A program made the translations under genes and the position numbers. Shown piece by piece: positions 9,719-20,989 of a stretch of 45,569 bases of DNA. This stretch comes from Zygnema cylindricum (lineage: Eukaryota; Streptophyta; Zygnematophyceae; Zygnematales; Zygnemataceae), in the NCBI GenBank assembly GCA_037447655.1, contig JBBHKE010000580.1:192150-237718 (forward strand), in the 5' to 3' direction. Numbering within the stretch: position 1 is the first letter of the stretch; the number at the start of each line of letters is the position of its first letter. The notes beneath the pieces were generated by a model. It did not search any database, was not told the DNA's origin, and was given only the letters and a program-made list of their open reading frames with translations.

Positions 9719-11460
9719 TTTGAGATAGCGAGAGGGGAAGGGGAGGAGAGCGGGAGGGAGAGGGAGAGCGAGAGGGAGAGGGCGAGAGCGAGGCAAAGGG
9801 AGAGCGAGAGGGCGTGCAAGAGAGCGACGAGAGGGAGAGACAAAAAGAGAACGAGAGGGAGAGCGAGAGGGAGAGCAAGAGGAAGAGGGAGAGGGAGAGG
9901 GATAGGGAGTGGTAGAGAAAGCGGTCTAGTATAGGGATGAGGAATGGGGGGCGGTAGAAGATGGATAGGAAGGGAGGGAGAGGGAGACCTAGTGACAGAA
10001 GGGGAGATAGGTGGAGGGAGGAAAGGAGAGAAAAAAGAGAAATAGACGGAGAAGGAAAGGGAGAGTTAGGGGGAGAGGGGGAGGGAGAAGTAGAGAGAGC
10101 GGAAGAAGGACATGGAGATTGAGATGGAGAGAGAGATAGATAGAGAAGAAGAGGGAGAGGAAGAAATAGATGAAGAGGATGACTAAGAGGGTGGTGGAGA
10201 CGTGGAGAGATATAGGGAGAGGGAGAGGGAGGGACTTTGTTAGGTGTGGAGAGGTGAGGGGATTACAAATCTGACTAGAACATGGAGGCGGGGAGAGAAA
10301 GGGGTAGGAAGAGAATAAGGGAATTTCTGAGGAGAGTGAGGGATGAGGTATGAGGGGGAAAGCTAAGGGGGAGGGAGAGAGGAAGAGGAGGGGGGTTAAA
10401 AGAACAAGGGGTCTCGTAGGGAAAATGAGGCGGTACGGTTGGGGAAGAGATTTTCTTACTTGAGTAAAGAGGGAGGGGGAAGGAGGGTGATAGAAGCGGA
10501 GGTTGAAGGAAATGTGGAATGTCTTCAGGAGATGGAGGAAAGAAAAAGAGAGGGGAGTGAGGGGGAAAGGGGTGAAGATGGAATGTGGGATCTTGTAAAG
10601 AGACGGCAGGAGGTCGTTGATATTATTAAGACAAACAGGGGAGTGGGAGGGTAGCGATGGGGAAGGGAAAAAAGGGAATTTGGGGAAGTTTTTCTTGAAG
10701 GGATAGGGAAGGGATTACAAGAGTGCGAGGGGAGATGGGGAGGGAGAGGGATGGGGGGCAAGAGAAAAGATCTTTGGGAGAGGGAGGAGGTTCGAGGAGA
10801 AATCTTGTTAGGAGTGGGGAAAGAGTGGGAGGATAGGGAGAAGAAAATCGACACTAGAACTTGTTAGGAGAGGGAAGTTGGAAATAGAAAACAAGATGGC
10901 GGTGAGAATAAAATCATGCGGTCAAAAGTGGTATGGATGAAAGGGAAACTGTTGGGGAGAGAGTAAATCAAGGATTATGTCAAGAGAGAGGGGGAAAGGA
11001 GGAGGTGAAAGGAGAGGGAAATGGGTTGGTGGGATGAAAAGAGACTGGAGAAGGACAGGTAGAGGGAGAGGGAGAGGGAGAGGGAGGGGCAAAAAAAACG
11101 CGGAAATGAAAACTAAAGGTGAGAGTGGAGGGAAAGTGGAAAGAGAAGGGTAAATGAATGAAGAGTAAATAAGGGTAAGGGGAGGGAAAAGGAATTGAGA
11201 AATAAAAATGAGGGTCAAAAGAGAGGGCGGGGGGGGAAAGAAGAAGTACAATGAGAAAAATAAAAAGTGCGGAAACATAGGCTAAAAACAAAAAAAACAA
11301 AAAAACATGGGAGAAAATGAGCAACAATATGAGGAGCAGGCAACAGAGAGGGGAGAAAGAGGAGAGGGAAAAAATAGTTTTTTGAAGAGAATAAAATAAA
11401 CAAGAAACAGAGAGAGAGTACGACCAAAAAGGAAAGGTTTTGCCAATTAAACAAAGAAAA
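9719..11460. repeat. 1.7-kb purine-rich low-complexity region
   Basis: The plus strand is dominated by GAGAGGG, GGGAGAGG and AGGAAGG words, degenerate and without a fixed period. Minus-strand open frames are Ser/Pro/Leu/Phe-rich because of CTCTCC repeats and are not regarded as genes. Confidence 0.85.
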
Positions 11461-11520
11461 AATGGTGGACCGATTACACAACGCCCACAAAAGAATCGAA
11501 GCAAAGACAGAAAGGTATAA

Positions 11521-11545
11521 CTACACTAATCGTTATTTAGTGTTA
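11521..11545. mobile_element. Single end of the MITE-like family
   Basis: TACACTAATCGTTATTTAGT matches the left terminal repeat of the 3.8/15.3-kb elements. No partner end was found nearby. Confidence 0.4.
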
Positions 11546-11569
11546 AAGTTATTCTACACTTACAACATA

Positions 11570-11691
11570 TTTTATTCCCCTTCCCCATTCCCTTCCCCTA
11601 TCCCACCCCATCCTTCGATTCCTACCTCTTTCTTCCCCCACTTGCCCTATTCTGACCTCCATCCAGCCACCAGCCTCTTTATCCCTCCAGA

Positions 11692-11727
<36 letters not shown>
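11570..11727. repeat. CT-rich tract followed by (GA)n microsatellite
   Basis: Pyrimidine-rich CCCCTTCCCC-type DNA runs to about 11660. It is followed by a near-pure GA dinucleotide run at about 11690-11727. Confidence 0.85.
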
Positions 11728-12339
11728 ATAGCTGTATGTCTTAGTGCATTCATAAGACCTTCAGTTACCAAATTCATCCAAAAGAATAAAATAATGAAAA
11801 TATTCAAGAACTTACAAATAGACATCCAGTAACATGAAAAACACGGGAAAAACTGGAGTTTGTAAAGGAAAATTTTGTGATTTTTTTTTAGCTTTTTTAA
11901 ATTACATCAAGTTACTAATGTTCATTTCTCAGAAGTAACTCGGTACAATTTTTTAAGGCTATTACTATATTTTCGCCCTCTCAAAAGAATTTTACATTTG
12001 ACCTATTATTACTCTAATATACTAAAGTCTGAATTGAATTCAAATTACCAAAGTCAAAATCGCTGATAAAATTGTATCCACACTAATTCCTCATAAACTT
12101 CACGAATCTGATAAAAAGGAAAATCTCCAATAAATATTCAATAATTCATTTCATAAATAAAACCTTTTCCTAATCCATCAACCAATCTTCACTCACATCC
12201 TTCGAAGTGAAAAAAAGAGAGAAAAAAAAATCAATTGAAATCAAAGCCATAACCTATATTTACCTCTCTTCTCTCGCCTTTTTGTCTTCTCACTCTCTCC
12301 CCATTTCCTTAACTAATTCTCAAATTAAAATCTAATCGT
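11728..12339. other. AT-rich 3' flank of the root-cap-like gene
   Basis: No gene seen. It lies downstream of the minus-strand stop codon at 12340-12342, so the 3' UTR of that gene should start here. No clear AATAAA on the minus strand could be assigned. Confidence 0.5.
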
Positions 12340-12585
12340 TTACATTGTATCAACTTTTGATTTCGGTCGGTAAGCCGAAAAGAGAAACTCCGTGTCCAAA
12401 ACATCTCTGACCACATAATCGTCTTTTTCTCCGTCCAAAAACCCTTTTCCACTCTCTCCGTCAGCGGAAATCGGCGTCAGCGATTTCGTCAAAATTTCCG
12501 CAAAGTTCGCCGCCCTCACTCTGTGAGACTCCCGGAAAGTCTGTCCCAAAACTCCGTGGATCGCGGGAGTATGCTGTATAAAGAA

Positions 12586-12651
<66 letters not shown>

Positions 12652-14527
12652 TTAGCTCCCAGTTTCACCACTCAAAACTTGGTACTAGTCAACAAGTTTA
12701 ATGCCGACCTAAATCAGTTCTTGCGGCCTAGGACAAGGAGCGAGGAGAGAGAGATATATAAAGGGCAGTGAGAGAGAGAGAGGGGAGAGAAGAACATCTC
12801 ACCTTGATGTCCCTGAACGCGACGCTGATGTGGACGTACGCCTCTTCAGGTGTTTGCAACAGAGGCTGCGCCTGACGGAGTCGCATCTCCATGTCGAGAA
12901 GTCCGTCAATTTTAACGGAATAAAAGTCAACGTCGAAGTTGCCCTTCTTCTCATGCGCTTCCAAAGCTATGGTGAGACCGCCTGCCAGCTCAGCCTCCTC
13001 TCCCACCGCCATCTTCGGCACATCCGCTCCGTCCAGTTCCGCCCTCTCCAAATACCCCTCCCCTCTCGCCGTCTCCCTCCCCGCCCTCGCCACCAGCCTC
13101 AGCTTGTGCTCCTCTCCCTCCTCCCCGGTCCACACTATTCCCAGCTCCCGGATCCACGTCCGGACGGCCTTCCCCTCGAGGAAAGTGGTCCCGCTCTCCG
13201 TCCTCTCGTCGAGGTAGCCCGCCATGGCCATGTTGATCTGCAGCCTCCGGTCGGAGAGCAGCGCGAAGGCCTTGCCCGGGAAGCCGCTGAAGTCGTATTT
13301 GGTGCCGTGGGCGCCCGTGAGATGCGGGTCGTCGTTGCAGTCGGGCAGCTGGCACTTGGAGCCGGCGGCCGTCACGTTCACGCCGCCGCTCGGGCCGACG
13401 TAGGTCGGCGTCACGTCGCCCTTGTAGATGAAGCACAGGCCCTGCTTGCACTTGCCGCACCCGCTGTGATGGTTCCGTTTCCGTTCCGTTCCGGTTCCGT
13501 TTCCGTTCCGTTCCGTTTCCGTTTCCGTTCGGTTTCCGATTCCGATTCCGATTCCGTTCCGTTTCCGGTTCCGGTTACGATGCCGATTCCGATTGCGGTT
13601 TGAATTCGTTTTGAAGGCAGCACAGAAGAATGCGAGGTCAGAAACGCTCGGACTTCAAACAAACACTTAAAACTGAAAAATGGCAAGAGTTTGGAAAAAT
13701 ACCCAGAATTGGGATAGCATTCCGGATAGGGGAAATACACAATTGGGGAAAATTACCAAAAACTCAGACATACCCAACATCAGATATATTCAGAATTGGG
13801 GAGATTAAGCCAGACTCAGAAAAACCCAAAACTGGAATCCTTGAAACATTTAAAAATTAGAAATGAAACGCTAAAGGGTATAGTGCTTACACTTTGATAA
13901 ACTGCCAGTAGTTGCACTGGAAATAGTATTTGCAGAGGTAGCAGCATCCTGCGGCGCCACCTGTCGACTGTACGACTTCGATGGACGAACTCGCCTTCAC
14001 GAAGGCGGCGGCCGTGATGGACTTCGGAATCGTACTCGGCGCTTGCGTCACACTGGCTACCAGATATCCGTACTCGCCCGGTTGCAGGGGAATCTGCCAC
14101 AGGAGATATATATTTTTTAAAGGCTTGATTTTTAATTTTGAACTGGTTTTTAGCAATATTTCATGAGAAAAGAATTGCCATTCAACTCGAAACTCATGTA
14201 TTACTCACATAATAGTTTAAGGATTATTTTGACTGATTTGAATACATTTACAACTGATATAAATATTGGGTTTTTCTTAAGATAAACAAGAATGTAGTAA
14301 AAAATACGACGGGGGAGCGTAGAATTCGAGGCCGTCTGTACCTTCCAGAACGACTTGATTCCTCCGAATCGGCAGCTTCCCGAGTTACAGCTGTCATTAT
14401 AAAGAAGGATGCCTAAGGGATCGCTCGTAATAACTGTCCCAGTAACATTTTCGGGCGACCAGGCATCCACACTAATTATGGTGGCCAATCCCGCCACCAA
14501 AAGAAGTCCCCAACCGAAAGACGCCAT
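12340..14527 (-). CDS. Secreted root-cap/LEA-like protein, four exons, intact
   Basis: Minus-strand exons: 14342-14527, 13891-14093, 12803-13463, 12340-12573, joined in phase 0, phase 2 and phase 0 with GT/AG borders; about 427 residues ending in TAA. An ATG at 14527 opens a signal peptide (MASFGWGLLLVAGLATIISV, cut near DAW). Cys-rich stretches follow: NDSCNSGSC, GCCYLCKYYFQCNYW and GCGKCKQGLC. Then comes the family hallmark at about 172-206: CNDDPHLTGAHGTKYDFSGF with GKAFALLSDRRLQIN, a VWD-like fold signature. The last exon has GVLGQTFR (about 357-364), also typical of the plant root-cap (Pfam Root_cap) family. Family members are extracellular or cell-wall associated and their biochemistry is poorly known. 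Exon 3 is much more GC-rich than its surroundings. No lesion was seen, so I think it is functional. Confidence 0.88.
12574..12802 (-). repeat. Intron 3 of root-cap-like gene, mostly (GA)n
   Basis: A GA dinucleotide run at about 12583-12650 and another short one at about 12740-12792 fill much of this 229-bp intron. Confidence 0.85.
13464..13600 (-). repeat. TTCCG-type minisatellite in intron 2 of root-cap-like gene
   Basis: Variable repeats of TTCCGT, TTCCGG and TTCCGA begin directly at the acceptor side of exon 3. The rest of the intron, to 13890, is AT-rich with GGGGAAATAC-like imperfect repeats. Confidence 0.85.
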
Positions 14528-15255
14528 AGGGGAAAAAGGAAAAAAAACAATCCCTCGAGGAGAGATAAGAAGGGATAATTTTTTGTGGGAAGAGTGAGTC
14601 GGGTTATGCAATATCGGAGGAGAAAGAAGGACGTTGAGTCTATGGGGAGGAGAGAGAGAGAGAGAAGGGGGAGGGGAGAGAGAAGGAGAGGGGAGAGAGA
14701 GAAGTATCTTTTTAGTGATCGTTCAAAACTAGTTCAATCGGTTTTAAGGGAAAAAGTGTTTCGTACGGCTGTCGGTGGGGACGCCACGTCAGATCTTATT
14801 TTATGGAGCCTCTCCGCGGCCTGCGGAATTTGATGGCCTACAATATTTTGTCGTTTTGTGGAGTCCGGCGGATCAGAGTATCGTACGGTTGCTGGTCGTT
14901 ACCGCTGAAAAAGAGGAGGGAATGGCGTCGTGAAGGATACGTACGAATATTTCGGACGACGCGCAAATATTTGTCGGGTCTGGATGGTCGGTGCGCGCTG
15001 ATTTCTCGTACGGTCTAACTTCTGAAAAAATATATTGGCCGATGGACTCGTACAAATGACTGAACAATACCCGAGGATGAAGGGAGCATTGGCGGGTCCG
15101 TACCTGTTTTGTCTTGTTCAAAAGTTTGCGCTGCACCTGATATCGTCACAGGAGGTAGATCGGTCGTCCAGGTGAGCGCATCGACGGCCAGATGGCTTCC
15201 GTTTTTAGGTGCGCGTATTTGGCGAATGCTTTGCAGCGGTCCGGCGATGTTTCGT
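14528..15255. promoter_or_regulatory. Upstream region of root-cap-like gene
   Basis: Promoter-side flank of the minus-strand gene. It holds a GA-rich tract at about 14650-14703 and several CGTACG/CCGTAC words. A GCCACGTCAG near 14782 resembles an ACGT-core bZIP site. No TATA box is convincing. Function is inferred from position only. Confidence 0.35.
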
Positions 15256-15473
15256 TACACGGTGTATCGTTATTAGTGTTAATTTTATTTTCGCCACTTA
15301 AAACATTTTTCTCCGTACACACTCGTCCAATTTTCAATTTGAGATCGTCAATCGGAAGCTGAGAATCTTGCCTTTCGATAGCAACCGTCAGATCCAAAAT
15401 CCGACTTGGATGTATGGAAAAGAGACATTAAGTGGCGAAAAAAACATTAACACAAATAGCGATTCACAGTGTA
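15256..15473. mobile_element. MITE-like element, copy 2
   Basis: The body 15258-15471 is flanked by TA. The left end is CACGGTGTATCGTTATTAGT; the right end, reverse-complemented, is CACTGTGAATCGCTATTTGT. Both arms carry TTTTCGCCACTTA. The interior matches copy 1 at 3821-4042 over GTCAATCGGAAGCTGAGAAT and the following CAACCGTCAGAT. Confidence 0.82.
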
Positions 15474-17664
15474 ATTTCTTTCGATTTTGGTTCCTGCAAA
15501 TTTTGGAAATCCTGTCGCAATTTCCCAATTTCCCAGCTTTTTTCTGACTCACAAAAAATAAGAGGCACTTTTATGACCAGAAAACATTCAATGAAAAATC
15601 CTTGATAGCATTGAAATTTCACTTGAAAAAAAAAAATGCATATCGGTCAGCCAATCAATTGCAGAGCCAATTTCAATAGTTCATCTTTTTTGTACGATAT
15701 TACGACATTGTACTTATTTGGAACTTGGTCATCAAATTTTGGAATTATTTCAGAAAAACCATTGTTTTTGAGGGAAAATCATGAATAACCTAAGTGGCAT
15801 CAGGTAATGTTGACATTGAATCTTGTAAGTCCATATGATAATTAAAATCGCACTGAAGTTTTACAATAAAATTCAAATGTATGATCATTTTGATGCAATT
15901 GTAAGGAAACCTTGAGTAATTCTGGAATTGGACCCTGAAAATCTATGTTATACACCTTTTTGAAAACTTCCGTGGCAAAATTCAATGAAAGTTGCTCGCC
16001 TGTATGGGAAAAGAAAAAACTTCACACGCTATTAAAACTTAATCCTTTGGAATTCCATAGCGAATACAATGTCATTGAAATTCCTATGATAAAGCTTGCA
16101 AATAGAATTCAGCAGAAGTCCGTGGGAGGCTCAATTTTTGGCGACACTCAAGTCAAACTTCAAAAAAAAAAAATTGGCTTAATGGTAGGAATACTGAAAT
16201 TGAACCTTTAAATTCCATAGAGTAAACATTTTGTGTTGAATTTGATGGAGATTTTGATATTTTTCGAGGACATGACAAGGAACATCACAGAAGCATAAAA
16301 ATTATCAATAAAAAGCTTCTATCGCCATGTCAAATACAATTATTATGAGCAGTTATTACTATGCATTTTTTCTCATGTCACAGCGATTCAGCCGAATTCT
16401 ATGGCCTGTTATAGAGTAGTAAGGTTACTACGAAGAAGAAGAGGTAATTAGGGGTTTTCTAATCCACAGGCATATCAGCCTATGTCCTTGTCCAAGTATA
16501 AGACTCAAAGACAAAAATATATTCCGGCTGATTTTGATCCTTACGCATTGATGTATAATATTTTGAAGTGAATTTTAATCAATCATGATGGCCACCCGTG
16601 GAATGTTAAAATAGCACAAATCGTGGCGAAACCAGCAGACGAAGCAATTAACTTATGGAAAGAAACATCGAATTTCAAGCTTCAATGTGGTGTTTTTTTT
16701 CCTGTAAATTAAAGTTAATCCAATTCATCAAGGGATTTGCACGACGTATCACATGGTTGTTGATAGTTCCTGATTTTTTGCTCAAATCCCACTAGAACTC
16801 AACATTTACAGGTTCTTCCTTTGCTTTCTATTCCCAAGTTTCTAAAGATAATAAAAAAACTACATGAAAATTGTGGTGCTAGATTCTGTTGACATCAATA
16901 GTAATCAGCTTTTATCAACCTCTGTTTGTGCCCATGTACATAGATCAAAGGCAGCCATTGGTTACGGCTGAACTTAATTCTTAAACATCAGTGCATGAAA
17001 TTTTGACCTGAAATTTAATCGATCTTGATTGACCTAATCTAATAGCGACGGATTTATGCAATGTACTGCATCGTTGTTCACAATTTCCGGTCTGCCCGCC
17101 AACTCACATTAGGAAATAATATTTCCAAGTTCTTGTTTTGTTTTCTATTTCTGTCCCTAAAAAATGGTATATGTGTATATATATATATATATGTATCTCT
17201 ATATATATATCACAGGAGCATTATGATGCTAAATTTTTCTTAAAAATAAAGTTAACGAACCTTTATTTAAATGTCTTTTTTTTGTCAGAAAGAGTTTTAC
17301 ATGAAAACTTATTCTCATTTTTGTTAAGATTAGTTGTGAATGTCGTTGTTTGCGAGCGACACTAACATTAATAAAAAGACGTCGTTTAAGTAACTAAATG
17401 AAGAAAGCCGGTCTCTGAAACAACAAAAAAATTTATGACAACTGAGAAATCAGAATGCTAGAGGTCATGAAATGTTCAACAAAAAAATGTTAATAATGCC
17501 ATATTTATGTCATAGAAATAAACAACATTTCTCCTTAGGTATTCGATAGTAAGGAACGAAAAACAGAAAAACAAAAGCATCACTTAACAAAAAATTTAGT
17601 GACTTTACTCGGCCTAACCATAGTCAAGAATTGGTGGTCAATCCGAGTCACTGGTGTTGAAAAA
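15474..17664. other. AT-rich, no gene recognised
   Basis: I read both strands and found no domain, splice-bounded exon chain or repeat array apart from a short TA microsatellite at about 17175-17210. Confidence 0.5.
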
Positions 17665-17680
17665 AAAAAGGTATTTTGTA

Positions 17681-17737
17681 GTCTCTCCCTCATACTTGTC
17701 GTAGTCACTGAGGACCTGCAAGAAGCCATGGCTGCCT
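17681..17737 (-). repeat. Dispersed repeat, left inverted copy
   Basis: The reverse complement reads AGGCAGCCATGG, then TCAGTGACTACGACAAGTAT. It matches 23760-23818 (AGGCAGCCATGT, then TCAGTGACTGCGACAAGTGT) in the opposite orientation. Confidence 0.55.
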
Positions 17738-19440
17738 CTAGCAGCTAAAGAGACAGGCAGATCACTATAATTGTTTTTGTAAAACATAGGCTGGTAATTG
17801 TGGGAGTTGATTCAAGGATCTATGAATGGCCTGGTATGAATTAGCTGTGCGCTTTATCCAATAGGTCTTGGGAGGGTGATACAAGAATATGACGCGAAAT
17901 TTATTTAAATATGTACGGCGCCGGATATTCCCTTTTAAACAAAATTACGCGACATACTGGTTCGCACGAAATCGGACCGCACGAAATCGGACCGCACGAA
18001 ATATCCGAATCGACATGTAATTTCGACGGACGAAATCAAATGTCCGGATCTGATCGAACGGCTCACAGTGGAGCCGGAATGCCGGAATAGAAGTTTGGCG
18101 GTTTGCGGACCAGATGTCGGCGGATGACATGTGGCAACATATGGTTAGACAGCGGATATTGCAGGAGGAGCAACTACGGCTCCGGAACTGACACACGTCA
18201 ACGGACCGGCCATGCCGTACTATGTCCGTACAAGAAGTACAGCGGTACATGTACCTTCTTGTACTTTATAGTCATATGATTGGTCTAGTACCTTAGTAAT
18301 AGGTTTAGAGAGGTAGCTTAGGACTTAGAATATTTTTGGTTTTTCAGCCTCTCTCCCAGAGTGCACCTGTATTTATGGACCAATTAATGCTCAGGTGAGC
18401 AAATTCAGTGATTCTTTTTGCTGCGGACTCAGGGAAGTCCAGGCTACACAGGGGTGTAGTCGGTCAGAGTTTTTGCGTGCCAGGGTGGCACTTATTCATT
18501 GCCAAAGTCAAAATTGCAAATATTATCCTAGAGGCTTCATATAAGCTGGACATTCTGTGGACCAATGGAGGTCACAAAGTTTCAACTGGCAGTTTCAACA
18601 AACATAACTTGTTAGTTAATGTTGTTCAAATAACATTATTGATTTGTTGTTAATGAAAAAATATGAGGTTTATTCTATTTTCGTGATCTCAAAATATATT
18701 TTTAAAAAAAAAGACATTGTTTGTTATTATTGGATAATGCGTATTTTTTATTTTTTTAAAGTCATATAGGCCCATACAATTGTAGATAAAAAATATAAGA
18801 AACCAAAAAACGCCATTATTCTCAACAAATTTGAATGCAACCACCATTCCTCTGTCGCTTCACCAATTATTTATTTACAGCGTGACGATAACTAAAAACG
18901 CTGGAAGATCCATTTTAAACGCTAACAACACCTTTTAAAACATAAAGAAAAGAGAAGGCAAAAGTATCAGGTGGTAAGACTTGGTGTTTTGCACTCTAAT
19001 TATGTACGTCGTAAATAATGCATGCTACATGTTTCATTATACATGATTTATACAAAACCTTTTTAGTATTCCGTTCATGCAAATTAGCCATTATAAATTT
19101 TTATTGTTGCTTTGTTTATCACCTTTCTTGTCGCTTTCATCTGGATTTTAGTTGGCGCACTTTTAGTTTGGTCCAACTAAGACGCTCCATTACACTATCT
19201 ATCCCCTAAGGGTGACATCCACTAAATTACATATAATTGGACGTTTCCCCAAGAAAAATGCCACTTCCAAAATTCATACAGATTTTCATCTTGTGTTTGT
19301 TGTGATTTTGGCATCCTCTTACCAGCCTAGTGCAGTTTACAACACCAACCACAAACTCATTAACACCCCTTTCATAAGTTTGACAAGACATAGTTTAGAT
19401 ATCAGAAGTTCTGGATTCCACATATTATCATGGTTATAAT
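17738..19440. other. No gene recognised; one hairpin
   Basis: Contains CGCACGAAATCGGAC repeats near 17970-18000 and a hairpin GTACAAGAAG / CTTCTTGTAC (18228-18237 with 18255-18264). The stretch 18110-18190 reads in one frame as a short helical-looking peptide with no family match. Confidence 0.45.
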
Positions 19441-20045
19441 CGCACGTCCCTCAAAAGAAAAAAAGTGATCCGGCCAAGGGTCAAACATGTGTCCTCTAAT
19501 AAGAGCCTCTAATGGGATGACCACTGCGCCTGTAGCCTTTGTGACGATATTGGCAGATACATAATATTATACTTCGACAGTGGGAGTAGCCACATCCGTG
19601 TGTTGAATAACACATCTTGCCTAAATAAACGCCCCCTCATGGCTTAGCCGCCGATGATTCATGACCCCTATGGCTTCTATGCCGTGTTAAGATTATAGTG
19701 AATCGAGGCATCAAAGTGGCATGTCCCTGAAAGGAAAAAATGAGTGAGCGAAGGCAAAAACTAAACATCTTTGAATAGAGCCTTCAATGTGGTGATTATA
19801 GGTCACCAACCGTAATGTCAATTCTTGCAAGTCTATATACTATACTTCGAATCTGGGCGAAAGCAAATTCAGTATTCAACGACATATTTTGCCTAAATAA
19901 CCACCCCTCATGAAAAGGTTGGCATTCGGGATCCACGACCCCAATGGCTCTGATAACATCTTAAGATTCCATATAATACAGGAGTCAAAGTGGCCTGTCC
20001 TGCGGAAGGGAAAAACGACCGAGGTATATACTAACTCAAAACATT
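19441..20045. repeat. Degenerate tandem repeat, about 275-bp period
   Basis: The start word recurs at 19441 (GCACGTCCCTCAAAAGAAAA), 19719 (GCATGTCCCTGAAAGGAAAA) and 19993 (GCCTGTCCTGCGGAAGGGAA). Further matched blocks are TTGCCTAAATAA and CCCCTCATG, then CATGACCCCTATGGCT / CACGACCCCAATGGCT. Two complete units and part of a third. Confidence 0.75.
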
Positions 20046-20989
20046 AGCCAACCACGTTAGGCGAATGCTAGTGTGAGATCTATTTTGCACTTTGGCTTTT
20101 TTGTGTGTCGATTCTTGACCTCACATGCCTCAAACTGTAATGGGATTGGCTAAATTCTCTAGCATAAAATTTCCTTTTTGCCTTGATTGCATACATGTCA
20201 GTCTTGCCCACATAGCCATAGACCTGGTTAAATCCTTGTTTTAGTGACGGCTCAGGCGGATGCCCCATATCGCCGAAAGCCTTTTCTTTATAAAATTATC
20301 GGACCATGCCACACGTTTTTGTTTGGTGTATTCCATGTGTATTCCACAGGTTTAATCATTTTACGAAATTGGTCAAAACTATACTCAAGCACAACATTTA
20401 AAACATGTATAGAAAAGTGGGAGGGTACACCTCCGCCGACGTTTTTTGTCTTTTTGTCCTCAAGGGGCGTTGTCGCATCGTAAAAGCCACATCAAAATGG
20501 CGTGGCGAAGCATTGTAATTGGACGATTGCCGAAACGGCACGACCTACATTGCACTTTTAGACCGAGGCAATTATAACAGTGACCTACATTCATAATCTA
20601 TGCGGCCCTACTTCCTTCCCTGATTCCAATCTCTTTCATATATAGACTGAGTGTAGACCTAACGTCGGCCACCTCCGTATTTTTGGATGTGAGCTAAAAG
20701 ATATATACCACCCAGAAGGCAATTGGGGCGTTTGCGGTTTCTAAAAATTATGAGCGGGTACGCCGCGTACTCCAAAACATATAACGAATTTTGCAACGTT
20801 CGGCGCACCATCCGCACCACGCACGCGGTTACCATTGTTAAAGCGTCCCTTCCTCGCCTCACTTGTTTACTGACTTTCGCATGTCACTCCCATCTCAAGA
20901 CTCTTAATCTTGGTGGCTGAGCTGCGCCAATCATGTGCCGACTCATTTCTTGTCTCATTATTAGAAACTTTCAGATCCTGGATTCGAAC
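20046..20989. other. No gene recognised
   Basis: Mixed-composition DNA without a defensible exon. Words such as GTGGC.TG in AAAGTGGC contexts hint at further decayed copies of the neighbouring 275-bp repeat. Confidence 0.4.

Noticed and set aside
9088-11504. Minus-strand Ser/Pro/Phe-rich frames up to 174 codons
   Set aside because: Low-complexity CT-rich DNA without family signatures.
12830-13603. 257-codon plus-strand open frame
   Set aside because: Antisense shadow of GC-rich exon 3 of the root-cap-like gene.
17945-18250. Minus-strand 101-codon Cys/Arg-rich frame
   Set aside because: No motif, unsupported start and repeated RAVRFRAVRFRA from a short DNA repeat.
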